From CAVSWN01 sp046728115 (GTDB lineage Bacteria > Acidobacteriota > Vicinamibacteria > Vicinamibacterales > CAVVIG01), in NCBI GenBank assembly GCA_046728115.1, contig JBKPDW010000587.1:1-8698 (forward strand): a DNA stretch of 8,698 nucleotides, read 5' to 3'. The position numbers and the translations under genes are program-made. Positions within the stretch are counted from its first letter, which is position 1. Each line of letters opens with the position of its first letter. Shown piece by piece: positions 1-5,924 of the stretch. Under the pieces are notes generated by a model that saw only the letters and a list, made by a program, of their open reading frames with translations, was not told the DNA's origin and did not search any database.

Positions 1-1
1 G

Positions 2-919
2 GCCACCCCAATCTCGGCGGCCGAATTCGACCGCGTGATGAAGGGGATGGAGGAGAACAATCTCCGTATCCTGGTAAATCTCAGCGGGTCGTCAGGCGAC
101 CAGCTGCGCCGGGGTGTGGAGGCGATTCGCGGCAGCAAATACAGAGATCGCATGGCACTCTTCGCGAACGTCAGTTTTCGATCCGTCGGACCCGGATTCG
201 GCGCGAAGGCGGCCAGACAGCTCGAGGACGACATCAAGGCCGGCGCGATCGGCCTGAAGATCTTCAAGGACCTCGGGATGTTCGATCAGAAGACCGACGG
301 CAGCCGGCTGCGCGTGGACGATCCCGAGCTGGATCCGATCTGGGAGACATGCGCGCGATTGAACGTCCCGGTTCTGATCCACATCGCCGAACCGCAGGCG
401 TTCTTCGATCCGCTGGACTACTTGAACGAGCGATGGCTCGAGCTCGCGCTCTATCCCGACCGTCGTCACCAGACGGGGGTGCGTTTCGAAGAGCTGATGA
501 CCGAGCGAAACAACATGGTCAAGCGCCATCCGAACACGCGATTCATCCTGGCGCATTTCGGATGGCACGCCAACGATCTGGCGCGCGCCGGGAGGCTGCT
601 CGACGAGAATCCCAACGTGTACTACGATGTCGCGGCAGTCCTCTACGACTTCGGCCGCCAGCCGCGCTCCGCGCACGATTTCTTCGGCAAGTATCAGGAT
701 CGAATTCTCTTCGGGAAGGACAGCTACCAGCCCGACGAGTATCCGTACTATTGGCGCGTGTTCGAGACCAATGACGAGTACTTCGACTACTACCGCGACT
801 ATCACGCGTTCTGGAAACTGTACGGCATCGGATTGCCCGATCAGGTGCTGCGTAAGCTCTACTATCAGAACGCGCTGAAGGTGACGCCCGGTCTGGCGCG
901 TACCGGCTTCACGGACTGA
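2..919 (+). CDS. Amidohydrolase (amidohydrolase-2 family), 5'-partial
   Basis: A metal-dependent hydrolase of the amidohydrolase-2 (TIM-barrel) type; the substrate cannot be told from sequence. The frame is open from the first bases, so the gene starts upstream and the GTG at 35 is only an internal codon; 305 codons are visible. Seen directly: a strand-end histidine in VLIHIAEP (His codon at 380), a second in ILAHFGWH (His codons at 554 and 566), and the late aspartate in LFGKDSYQP (Asp codon at 719). These match the third, fourth and final metal or catalytic ligands of the superfamily. The N-terminal HxH motif would lie before the window. The C-terminus is normal, ending in a helix typical of the family (YYQNALKVTPG). 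The epimerase gene follows 23 bases later on the same strand, so co-transcription is possible, although no functional link is obvious. Whether the protein is secreted cannot be judged because the start is missing. Confidence 0.85.
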   Translation, partial: ATPISAAEFDRVMKGMEENNLRILVNLSGSSGDQLRRGVEAIRGSKYRDRMALFANVSFRSVGPGFGAKAARQLEDDIKAGAIGLKIFKDLGMFDQKTDGSRLRVDDPELDPIWETCARLNVPVLIHIAEPQAFFDPLDYLNERWLELALYPDRRHQTGVRFEELMTERNNMVKRHPNTRFILAHFGWHANDLARAGRLLDENPNVYYDVAAVLYDFGRQPRSAHDFFGKYQDRILFGKDSYQPDEYPYYWRVFETNDEYFDYYRDYHAFWKLYGIGLPDQVLRKLYYQNALKVTPGLARTGFTD

Positions 920-942
920 CGCGTGCAGTCGACCTCGGCACT

Positions 943-1884
943 GTGAGCACGTATCTCGTCACCGGCGGCGCCGGCTTCATCGGATCGCACCTCGCGGAAG
1001 CGCTGGTTCGCCGCGGTCACCGGGTGCGGATTGCGGACAGCTTGATCACCGGCAAACGCGCCAATCTGGCGCACATCGACGCCGCTGAATTCGTCGAGGG
1101 CGACCTCGCCGACCTGCCGGTCGCGGAACGGGCAGTCGCCGGAATGGATTACGTGCTGCATCAGGCGGCGATTCCCTCGGTGCCGCGTTCGGTGAAGGAT
1201 CCCATTTCGTCGAACAGCGCGAACGTCACGGCCACATTGAATGTGCTCGTAGCGGCACGCAACGCCGGCGTCAGGCGATTGGTCTACGCGGGGTCCTCGT
1301 CGGCGTACGGAGACACCGACGTTCTTCCCAAACACGAGAGCATGCCGACTGGTCCACTCTCGCCGTACGCGCTGCAGAAGCTCGTCGGCGAGCAGTATTG
1401 CCGGATGTTCACGAAACTCTACGGGTTCGAAACGGTCATCATCCGATACTTCAACGTCTTCGGTCCGCGACAGGATCCGGGCTCGCCGTACTCGGGCGTG
1501 ATATCGCTGTTCGCAACCGCACTGCTGTCGGGCGAGAGACCGATTATTTATGGTGACGGCGAGCAGACGCGCGATTTCACCTACGTCAGCAACGTGGTTG
1601 ACGGCGTCCTGCGCGCGTGCGAAGCGCCCAACGTCGCCGGCGAAGTCATCAATGTCGCGACCGGTGGACGCATTTCGGTGAATGAGCTGCTGCGAGTAAT
1701 GAACCGGCTCACCGGCGGACGTGTGGAAGCAGTCTACGCCGAGCCGCGTGCCGGAGATGTCCGCGACTCGCAGGCCGACATCACGAAAGCCCGGACCTTG
1801 CTCGGATACACTCCGACGGTCAGTCTCGAAGAAGGCCTGCGGCACACGCTCGACTGGTTCCGGGCTGGTGCCTTCGCCGGCTGA
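943..1884 (+). CDS. NAD-dependent nucleotide-sugar epimerase, WbpP/GalE-like (extended SDR)
   Basis: A complete 313-aa extended short-chain dehydrogenase/reductase that probably interconverts UDP-hexoses or UDP-HexNAc at C4 for surface polysaccharide synthesis in the cytoplasm. The Rossmann motif TGGAGFIGSH is at residues 7-16. The catalytic serine cluster SSSAYGD starts at 118, and YxxxK is Y142/K146. The segments RYFNVFGPRQDP and IYGDGEQTRDF are typical of the WbpP/Gne branch of UDP-GlcNAc or UDP-Glc 4-epimerases. The GTG at 943 is chosen as start because it sits six residues before the nucleotide-binding motif and there is no earlier start in frame; no good ribosome-binding site is visible before it. 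Length is normal for the family (about 310-340). The exact substrate (Glc or GlcNAc) and the exclusion of a dTDP-glucose dehydratase-like role are family inference. A long open frame on the opposite strand here is only a shadow. Confidence 0.9.
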   Translation: MSTYLVTGGAGFIGSHLAEALVRRGHRVRIADSLITGKRANLAHIDAAEFVEGDLADLPVAERAVAGMDYVLHQAAIPSVPRSVKDPISSNSANVTATLNVLVAARNAGVRRLVYAGSSSAYGDTDVLPKHESMPTGPLSPYALQKLVGEQYCRMFTKLYGFETVIIRYFNVFGPRQDPGSPYSGVISLFATALLSGERPIIYGDGEQTRDFTYVSNVVDGVLRACEAPNVAGEVINVATGGRISVNELLRVMNRLTGGRVEAVYAEPRAGDVRDSQADITKARTLLGYTPTVSLEEGLRHTLDWFRAGAFAG

Positions 1885-1899
1885 ACCAACACTCTGCTC

Positions 1900-2110
1900 T
1901 TAGGGTATGGCGGCGGGGAGACCGTGGCCGGGGTACACGCGTCTCGCGCCTCGCTCACACATAAGCTGCCAGCTCGCCATCACCACATCCCGGTTGTCCC
2001 CGCCGTCAAGCGCCGGAGGGGTGATATCGCCCGTGAACACCGCGCCACGTCGAGCAGCAGCGCGTGGAGAGGCCGATTGACAACCAGCGGCGTCATTTTG
2101 ATCCGGTCTG
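1900..2110 (-). pseudogene. Metallo-beta-lactamase-fold hydrolase, C-terminal remnant with frameshift
   Basis: Read on the minus strand, the stop is at 1900-1902, and the preceding codons (about 2050 down to 1903) give AVFTGDITP, then a helix ending in RRVYPGHGLPAAIP. A GD followed about 30 residues later by YPGHG is the usual C-terminal signature of metallo-beta-lactamase-fold hydrolases. Just upstream, in a different minus frame (about 2080-2050), is HALLLDVA, which is the strand expected directly before AVFTGD. The two halves are therefore separated by a frameshift near 2045-2055. No HxHxDH metal motif could be found further upstream, so the N-terminal part is missing or unrecognisable. 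The gene points toward the epimerase gene. This is a pattern-based call without a search; chance similarity is possible but unlikely given two consecutive matching pieces. Confidence 0.45.
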
Positions 2111-2308
2111 GTGGCCGCTTCCGACATCCCGCGGAGATCGAACCGCCGAAATCCTGATTCTGCAATTGATTGCGCCGACGCGATCGAACGTCTCGTCGTG
2201 GATCGCGCTTTGCGAATACGGTCGGCGACCCTGGACGCGGCAACAACCATGCGGAGCCCGACCTCCGGGAGCATGTGCGTCGCCGGCCAGGGTCATCAAC
2301 CACTCATC

Positions 2309-2317
2309 GAGGAGGAG
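2309..2317 (+). promoter_or_regulatory. Ribosome-binding site of the ComEA-like gene
   Basis: A strong purine Shine-Dalgarno (GAGGAGGAG) lies four bases before the ATG at 2322. It fixes that start over upstream in-frame codons, which would destroy the signal peptide. Confidence 0.75.
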
Positions 2318-2321
2318 TCAG

Positions 2322-2672
2322 ATGATTCGATCCGCGCTATCCGTCGCAGCCGCGTCCCTGTTGTGCCTCGTACAGCCCGTCACCGCCTCGGCGCAAACCA
2401 AGGCGCCGGCCCGTCCCGCCGCCAAGACCGCGACCACTGCCGTCGTGAACATCAACACCGCATCAGCGACCGAAATTGCCACGCTGCCGGGAATCGGCGC
2501 CAAAATGGCCGCCCGCATCGTCGAGTACCGGCAGAAGAACGGGCCGTTCAAGAAGGTCGAGGATATTCTGGAAAATTCACGTTCAGGCCCGATTTTATTG
2601 AGTATTTCGTCTGGAGGCACTCGGTCATCTGTCTCCAGAAGTCGCAGAAAACCTCAGGAAATCTCACGATGA
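2322..2672 (+). CDS. ComEA-like secreted helix-hairpin-helix DNA-binding protein, truncated
   Basis: A 116-aa product. Residues 1-24 are a signal peptide (basic start, hydrophobic core, cleavage at ASA before Q25), followed by an Ala/Pro/Lys/Thr linker (25-40). From 42 the ComEA helix-hairpin-helix domain begins: VNINTASATEIATLPGIGAK, then ARIVEYRQKNGPFKKVEDIL to residue 83. ComEA-type proteins bind incoming double-stranded DNA outside the inner membrane during natural transformation. The family normally continues after VEDIL with a second hairpin (a GIG-K pattern and about 15 more residues). Here, from codon 84 (about 2571), the sequence turns into unrelated Ser/Arg-rich coding with lower GC, ending at 2672. 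The second half of the domain is therefore lost and the protein is probably impaired. The break coincides with the possible integrase tail and tRNA remnant downstream, which suggests a deletion or insertion scar. Confidence 0.7.
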   Translation: MIRSALSVAAASLLCLVQPVTASAQTKAPARPAAKTATTAVVNINTASATEIATLPGIGAKMAARIVEYRQKNGPFKKVEDILENSRSGPILLSISSGGTRSSVSRSRRKPQEISR

Positions 2673-2772
2673 GTGGCGAGTGGTGGGCGCAGTGGTGGGC
2701 GCACCTCATTTGCCGCATTTTCAGCTTCCGGGCCAAGGCGGCTCAAAACGCAATCTCCGACAATCGAGCTAG
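2602..2772 (+). pseudogene. Possible C-terminal tail of a tyrosine recombinase (integrase remnant)
   Basis: Between in-frame stops at 2599-2601 and 2770-2772 is a 56-codon open stretch without a plausible start. It contains GHLSPEVAENLRKSHDEWR and then the repeat VVGAVVGAPHLPHFQLP. The HLSPE-helix pattern resembles what follows the catalytic tyrosine in many site-specific tyrosine recombinases (YAHLSPEH and similar). The stop lies 26 bases before the tRNA-Pro half gene. An integrase ending right beside its attachment core is a known arrangement, for example in pSAM2-type elements, which also use a tRNA-Pro. No catalytic R-H-R-Y residues are present, so identification rests on a short motif plus position. 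A perfect 12-bp tandem repeat (2680-2703) lies inside. Other frames give no better reading. Confidence 0.3.
2680..2703 (+). repeat. 12-bp perfect tandem repeat
   Basis: GTGGTGGGCGCA occurs twice back to back. It is in frame with the possible integrase tail, giving VVGA twice. Confidence 0.8.
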
Positions 2773-2798
2773 CTGACCTTGTTCAGACGCCACGGAAC

Positions 2799-2848
2799 CT
2801 TGGTTCGGGACCGAGGGGTCGGTGGTTCAAATCCACTCGCCCCGACCA
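2799..2848 (+). other. 3' half of a tRNA-Pro(CGG) gene, attachment-site-like
   Basis: From 2799 the sequence matches a tRNA from the anticodon arm to the encoded CCA end. The anticodon stem is CTTGG/CCGAG around the loop TTCGGGA (anticodon CGG, 2806-2808). It is followed by a five-base variable region, the T-stem GGTGG/CCACT around TTCAAAT (2826-2832), the acceptor strand CGCCCCG, discriminator A and CCA (2846-2848). Immediately upstream there is no D-arm and no 5' acceptor strand CGGGGCG, and none occurs elsewhere in the window. A 3' half tRNA gene starting at the anticodon stem is what site-specific integration into a tRNA leaves at the distal end of an element. By this orientation the element would lie, or have lain, on the lower-coordinate side and the native flank after 2848. 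It cannot make a functional tRNA. Confidence 0.75.
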
Positions 2849-2896
2849 ATTCTCCAAAAAACCTGTAGGAAATCTGCAGAATTCAGTCGAGCCGTT

Positions 2897-2938
2897 CACT
2901 CGGTGTCAGCCGCAAAATCTGCGGTCTCGAACCGAGTG
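2897..2938. repeat. Nested inverted repeat (hairpin) after the tRNA half gene
   Basis: CACTCGGT (2897-2904) pairs perfectly with ACCGAGTG (2931-2938). Inside, CCGCA (2910-2914) pairs with TGCGG (2920-2924) around the loop AAATC. A further 11-bp arm, CGCAAAATCTG (2911-2921), is inversely repeated at 3019-3029, so an alternative longer fold spans 2911-3029. No T-run follows, so it is not a typical terminator. A recombination site or structured RNA end is possible but unproven. Confidence 0.6.
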
Positions 2939-3039
2939 CTCGGTGCGTCAAATATCGACTCTGAGTGAAATCGTTCGGCATTTCGTGCGGACGTCAGACG
3001 CAGCTGATTACTTACGGACAGATTTTGCGTCGAAACTTT

Positions 3040-3288
3040 ATGCTCGTTGTTAGGCTCCGCGAGTCGGCCGATCTGTTCCGCGATCGAAACACGCGGGCGG
3101 CCCGACGAATTCCGCGTGCCCTGTGGCGCGTGGGTGCAGTGCAAACTCCGACTCATTGACGCAGCCGCACACGTGGATGATCTGATGGTGCGAGCAGGGA
3201 ACCGGCTCGAGGTTCTCTAAAGGGCGATCACGCAGGGCGCTATAGCATTCGAGTCAATGAGCAGTTCCGCCGACGCACGACGCCCTGA
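3040..3288 (+). pseudogene. HigB/RelE-type toxin, frameshifted and 3'-truncated
   Basis: A HigB-like (plasmid maintenance killer, RelE superfamily) toxin is visible only by joining three frames. Frame A (from the ATG at 3040) gives LFRDRNTRAARRIPRALWRV. From about 3137 the next frame gives CKLRLIDAAAHVDDLMV and then AGNRLEVL (to 3217). From 3220 the first frame resumes with KGDHAGRYSIRVNEQFR (to 3270). The intact family reads in the same order: AARR...P..LW.VA.RKL..LDAA, PPGNRLEALKGDR.GQYSIRINDQ.RICF. Intact toxins are about 92 residues and cleave mRNA on the ribosome. Here the last 15 or so residues (CFRW...VEIVDYH) are gone and two frameshifts are present, so it must be inactive. No HigA antitoxin is recognisable downstream. 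The remnant lies between the tRNA-Pro scar and the TetR gene, which fits mobile-element debris. Confidence 0.65.
3042..3059 (+). repeat. 18-bp direct repeat, copy 1
   Basis: GCTCGTTGTTAGGCTCCG matches the second copy at 8491-8508 at 17 of 18 positions, and both are preceded a few bases upstream by AAAC. It contains GTTAGGC, which fits the GTTRRRY core of integron attC sites, preceded by an L'-like GCTCGT. No partner RYYYAAC box was found at a suitable distance. It overlaps the start of the HigB-like remnant. Confidence 0.6.
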
Positions 3289-3410
3289 TTCCGTTATCGG
3301 TGGCACACGGACTTGCTTAGATGATTCCCCGCGCGTCACTGGTCACCTTTCCCTCGAGTGATCACTGGGTCGTCTACGAATGTGCCGCCGAATCACTTTC
3401 CCCTATCTGC

Positions 3411-4067
3411 TCATTCGTGTTGTGAACGCCCTCCACCGCGTTGTGCGTGTCGTGGTGGGTGTAGTCGCAGAAGCGCCTCGGCAGCATCGCGAGCCCGCGC
3501 TTCGATCGCGCGGAGGTTAGGTCGCTCAACGACACCGAGCAACAGACTGACCAGCAAATCGCGCCAGAGCAATCCGGCGAACTGCTCTGCGAGGTCCGCC
3601 GGGCGGCCATCGATCAATCCGGCCGCGTGCGCCTCGGTCATGATCTGACGCAACGCGGCGCGGCTTGCCGCACGCCCTAGAGAATCGAGGGTTCGCGCCA
3701 CTTCGGGCGCCTGGATTGCCTCGGCGATCGCCAGCCGGAAGACCCCCACGACATCGGGATCGCTGACCTCCCGCACCAACTGGGTCCCAAACGCCGTCAG
3801 TACCCGCGCCAGTGTCGCGCGGTCGCGCAGCATCGGCATGTCGGTGGGCGCCCGCAGTCGCCCGGCGCGCTCCCCGATGGCCGCGATCAGCATCTGCTGT
3901 TTATTGCCAACGACCGCGTACAGATCTCGCTTCGACACGCGCGCACGCGTCGCGATCTCGAGCGTGCTGGTCGCGGCGTAGCCACGCTCGTGGAATGCCT
4001 CGAATGCCGCGGTCAGGATGCGCTCGCGCATCACGGCTGAGTCGCTGCGTTCTTTTGCGCTTGACAT
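3411..4067 (-). CDS. TetR/AcrR-family transcriptional regulator
   Basis: A 218-aa repressor-type protein. The N-terminal TetR helix-turn-helix is at about residues 15-60: RERILTAAFEAFHERGYAAT, then TLEIATRARVSKRDLYAVVG as the HTH, and NKQQMLIAAI. The all-helical C-terminal ligand and dimer domain resembles the AefR-like group (AEQFAGLLWRDLLVSLLLG). The ATG at 4067 is preferred over the in-frame GTG at 4088 because the GTG codon lies just beyond an operator-like repeat (4069-4085), so translation from it would pass through that repeat. Neither start has a clear Shine-Dalgarno. It is divergent from the membrane-protein gene, and two near-identical sites lie between them, so it probably controls itself and the operon at 4235-5408. 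The ligand is unknown. The gene appears intact, unlike many of its neighbours. Confidence 0.9.
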   Translation of the reverse strand: MSSAKERSDSAVMRERILTAAFEAFHERGYAATSTLEIATRARVSKRDLYAVVGNKQQMLIAAIGERAGRLRAPTDMPMLRDRATLARVLTAFGTQLVREVSDPDVVGVFRLAIAEAIQAPEVARTLDSLGRAASRAALRQIMTEAHAAGLIDGRPADLAEQFAGLLWRDLLVSLLLGVVERPNLRAIEARARDAAEALLRLHPPRHAQRGGGRSQHE

Positions 4068-4068
4068 C

Positions 4069-4115
4069 GGTACCGAATGGTACCACACTGGCCCAGGTGG
4101 TACTGATTGGTACCA
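4069..4115. promoter_or_regulatory. Twin operator-like sites in the divergent TetR promoter region
   Basis: GGTACCGAATGGTACCA (4069-4085) and GGTACTGATTGGTACCA (4099-4115) match at 15 of 17 bases and start exactly 30 bp apart, about three helical turns, so both would face the same side of the DNA. Each is built of two GGTACC half sites (one degenerate in copy 2) separated by four bases, giving a near-palindrome of the size bound by a TetR dimer. A possible -35 (TTGACG, near 4128) lies just beyond, directed to the membrane-protein gene, but no convincing -10 follows it. Confidence 0.7.
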
Positions 4116-4220
4116 TCAACAGTCCCATTGACGGGGGAACGAGGCGGTCGATGACGAACCCAGGGATTCTCGTGACCGGGGTGCGATCGCCGCTTCTTAG
4201 ACCTCGTCAATTGGAATTCT

Positions 4221-4228
4221 GAAAGGAG
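4221..4228 (+). promoter_or_regulatory. Ribosome-binding site deciding a GTG start
   Basis: GAAAGGAG lies six bases before the GTG at 4235. It supports that codon as the start of the membrane protein although no ATG is present. Confidence 0.75.
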
Positions 4229-4234
4229 ACGACC

Positions 4235-4750
4235 GTGTTGGAACAACTCGCCTTTTTCGGAAGCATCGCATTTAGCTGCATCGCCTGGGGGATTGTCTTC
4301 GCCCAGTACATCTGGCCGGAACTCCGACTGCGGCCGCGTGGCGAGGCGTTGCGGCCTCTGCTCGTCCTCCACAGCTTCCGCTTTCTCGGGTTGGCATTCT
4401 TCGTCCCGGGCGTCGTGTCCTCTGATCTGCCGTGGGCGTTCGCAGCGTCTGCAGCCTTTGGGGACATCGTTGCCGCGATGCTCGCGCTACTGTCACTGGT
4501 CTTCCTCCGAAGTGGAACCGGCGTCCTCCTCGCGTGGATCTTCAATGTCTGGGGCTCCGTCGATCTCGTGAACGCCTTTTACCAGGCCAATGCCACTGGA
4601 CTCTCGCCAGGACAGTTGGGAGCCACCTACTTCATTCCGACGCTGATCGTGCCGCTACTCCTGATCACTCACGGGCTCATGTTCCGGGTTCTTCTGCAAC
4701 ATCAATCGCAGCCCGCGATGCGCGAAACGCGACTATCACACGCTCGTTGA
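4235..4750 (+). CDS. Five-helix integral membrane protein of unknown function
   Basis: A 171-aa protein with five predicted membrane helices, at about residues 7-26, 41-60, 66-90, 94-113 and 128-150, joined by short polar loops. The C-terminal tail after 152 is polar and Arg/Gln-rich. No catalytic motif, heme ligand pattern or transporter signature is recognised. Notable membrane polar residues include the His/Arg in LLVLHSFRFLG and the Asp/Asn pair in FNVWGSVDLVNAFY. The GTG start is chosen from the good Shine-Dalgarno at 4221-4228. It is the first gene of a likely operon (31 bases to the next gene) divergent from the TetR regulator, with the twin operator between them, so it is probably a regulated target. 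I do not assign a function; efflux or stress-related roles are only guesses from the TetR context. Confidence 0.75.
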   Translation: MLEQLAFFGSIAFSCIAWGIVFAQYIWPELRLRPRGEALRPLLVLHSFRFLGLAFFVPGVVSSDLPWAFAASAAFGDIVAAMLALLSLVFLRSGTGVLLAWIFNVWGSVDLVNAFYQANATGLSPGQLGATYFIPTLIVPLLLITHGLMFRVLLQHQSQPAMRETRLSHAR

Positions 4751-4781
4751 CAACGTTGACCACACGCATTCGAGGTGCATC

Positions 4782-5180
4782 ATGAAATTCCTGCTGCCGT
4801 TTATTCTCTCTGCGGTTCCATTCGCGGCTCTCGCGCAATCTCAGTCGTCAACCACGCCGCCGCCTGCTGATCCGCCACCTCCCAAGACCACGGAAGTGAT
4901 GGCGATACTGACGGCCAGGGAAGGCGTGACCCGGCAACAGATCACGACCATCATGCCGGCCGAGATCCGGGCGACAGTGAAGCTCTATCTCGACGGCAAG
5001 ATTCGCCAGTGGTACTCCCGGGGCGACGGTCGAGGCGTCATTTTCTTAATCGACGCGAAGACCGTCGACGAAGCCCGCGCCGTCGTCGACACGATGCCGT
5101 TGTCGAAAGAGAACCTGGTGGACCACGAGTACATTCCCGTGGGTCCTCTCGTGCCTCTCGCTGCCCTGATTTCTCGCTGA
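4782..5180 (+). CDS. Secreted muconolactone-isomerase/YciI-like small protein
   Basis: A 132-aa product. Residues 1-18 form a signal peptide (Lys at position 2, hydrophobic core, cleavage at ALA before Q19). A Pro/Ser-rich linker follows (20-35). The rest, from VMAILTAREGV through IRQWYSRGDGRGVIFLIDA and VDEARAVVDTMPL to the end, has the ferredoxin-like alpha+beta pattern of the muconolactone delta-isomerase/YciI dimeric barrel superfamily. The DGKIRQWYSRGDGRG strand pair and the following DEA..VV..MPL helix are typical of the group. Most relatives are cytosolic; an exported version is less usual. Substrate is unknown. It starts 31 bases after the membrane protein and ends 12 bases before the ABC ATPase start, so the three were probably one transcript. 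The start is supported by GAGGTG four bases upstream. Confidence 0.75.
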   Translation: MKFLLPFILSAVPFAALAQSQSSTTPPPADPPPPKTTEVMAILTAREGVTRQQITTIMPAEIRATVKLYLDGKIRQWYSRGDGRGVIFLIDAKTVDEARAVVDTMPLSKENLVDHEYIPVGPLVPLAALISR

Positions 5181-5192
5181 AGGACCAAGGCC

Positions 5193-5633
5193 ATGGCAAC
5201 GCCGTCGAACAATCCGGTCGTCAGTCTGACCAACGTGTTCAAGACCTACAAGGTCGGCGAGGTGGACGTGCCAGCCGTGAAGGGCGTCACGTTCACTATT
5301 CCGCGCCGACGCTTTTCGGTGATCGTCGGGCCGTCGGGAAGCGGCAAGACGACGCTGCTCAACTTGATCGGCTGTCTCGACACGCCGACAGCCGGGCGCG
5401 TGATCGTCCCACAGCTTCGCGAGTTCATCGGCGTCGTCGGACAGCGTCGCGCTCACATCTTCGCGATGGAGCTGTTGAATGGAGAGGAGGTCCTGCTCTG
5501 CCGATCCGGACCTCTGGCTCGACAGAGCGTTCCAACGCCCACCACGAGCGCGCGATTAATCAGCCGTGGGAGGAGTAACGCAGTTTCGCCGAGTTCATCG
5601 AGAATATCGATCTTCGCAGGCATAACGTCTTGA
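5193..5633 (+). pseudogene. ABC transporter ATPase (MacB/LolD type), N-terminal fragment
   Basis: Residues 1-72 are a clean start of a MacB/LolD-like ATPase: VSLTNVFKTYKVGEVDVPAV, the Walker A GPSGSGKT at 46-53, then LLNLIGCLDTPTAGRVIV. This family powers lipoprotein or macrolide export with an FtsX-like permease. After V72 (5408) the expected DG.D... continuation, Q-loop, LSGGQ signature and Walker B are absent. The frame runs on to 5633 through sequence that codes better on the opposite strand. A working ATPase of about 230 residues cannot be made. The start (ATG 5193) has AAGGA eight bases upstream and lies 12 bases after the preceding stop, so it was the third gene of the TetR-linked operon. 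The breakpoint is at about 5405-5412, and no permease gene follows. Confidence 0.75.
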
Positions 5634-5656
5634 CTCGAGTCGAGCGCGCCAGACAT
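5410..5656 (-). pseudogene. Antisense gene fragment of unknown function, frameshifted
   Basis: On the minus strand an ATG at 5623 (or 5656 in frame) opens MPAKIDILDELGETALLLPR followed by LINRALV. This reads like a genuine soluble protein N-terminus, but the frame soon turns low-quality and stops at 5453. From about 5537 a second minus frame takes over: RWNALSSQRSGSAEQDLLSI, then QQLHREDVSATLSDD and ADELAKLWDD, up to the ABC fragment junction near 5408. Both parts have protein-like composition and a shift is needed near 5536-5545, so this looks like one gene with an internal deletion or frameshift and a lost 3' end. I do not recognise the family with confidence. It is convergent with the ABC fragment, and the two end at the same breakpoint. 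Confidence 0.5.
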
Positions 5657-5772
5657 TCGGTGCGTATCATCCGCACTCGATCCGCTCCATTCTCTTCTCA
5701 GTTTCCCTTGGGTCGGCCTGTGATGCGCCGAACCTACGCATGGCAGAGCATAAATTTACAGTCTCGTTACGC

Positions 5773-5792
5773 GCGCGGACGCGTGTCCGCGC
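5773..5792. repeat. Perfect 8-bp GC-rich hairpin
   Basis: GCGCGGAC (5773-5780) and GTCCGCGC (5785-5792) are perfect inverted repeats around the loop GCGT. No T-run follows, so it is not a canonical terminator in either direction. Confidence 0.6.
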
Positions 5793-5924
5793 AGCGGCGC
5801 CAGCTGCGGCGGTGCTAAGGTTTGGGCTCGCTGTTTGTTACAGCCTCGATACACGGCACCGCGATACTGTCACTTGGCGCCGATGTCGTCGTACGAACGC
5901 GCTATCCGGCGAACAGCGGCGACG

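Noticed and set aside
865..1845. 326-codon open frame on the minus strand over the epimerase
   Set aside because: It is an antisense shadow of a complete, motif-perfect epimerase; its translation has shadow-like composition and no domain.
2673..3053. 126-codon plus-strand open frame through the tRNA half gene
   Set aside because: It runs across the tRNA-Pro sequence and the hairpins, with no domain or ribosome-binding site.
2893..3055. Complete integron attC site ending at the GTTAGGC of repeat copy 1
   Set aside because: Strong inverted repeats precede it, but no RYYYAAC box is present at a suitable distance and the arms near the ends do not pair as attC requires.
5009..5578. 189-codon plus-strand open frame
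   Set aside because: Arg/Gly-rich shadow of the MIase-like gene and ABC fragment in another frame.
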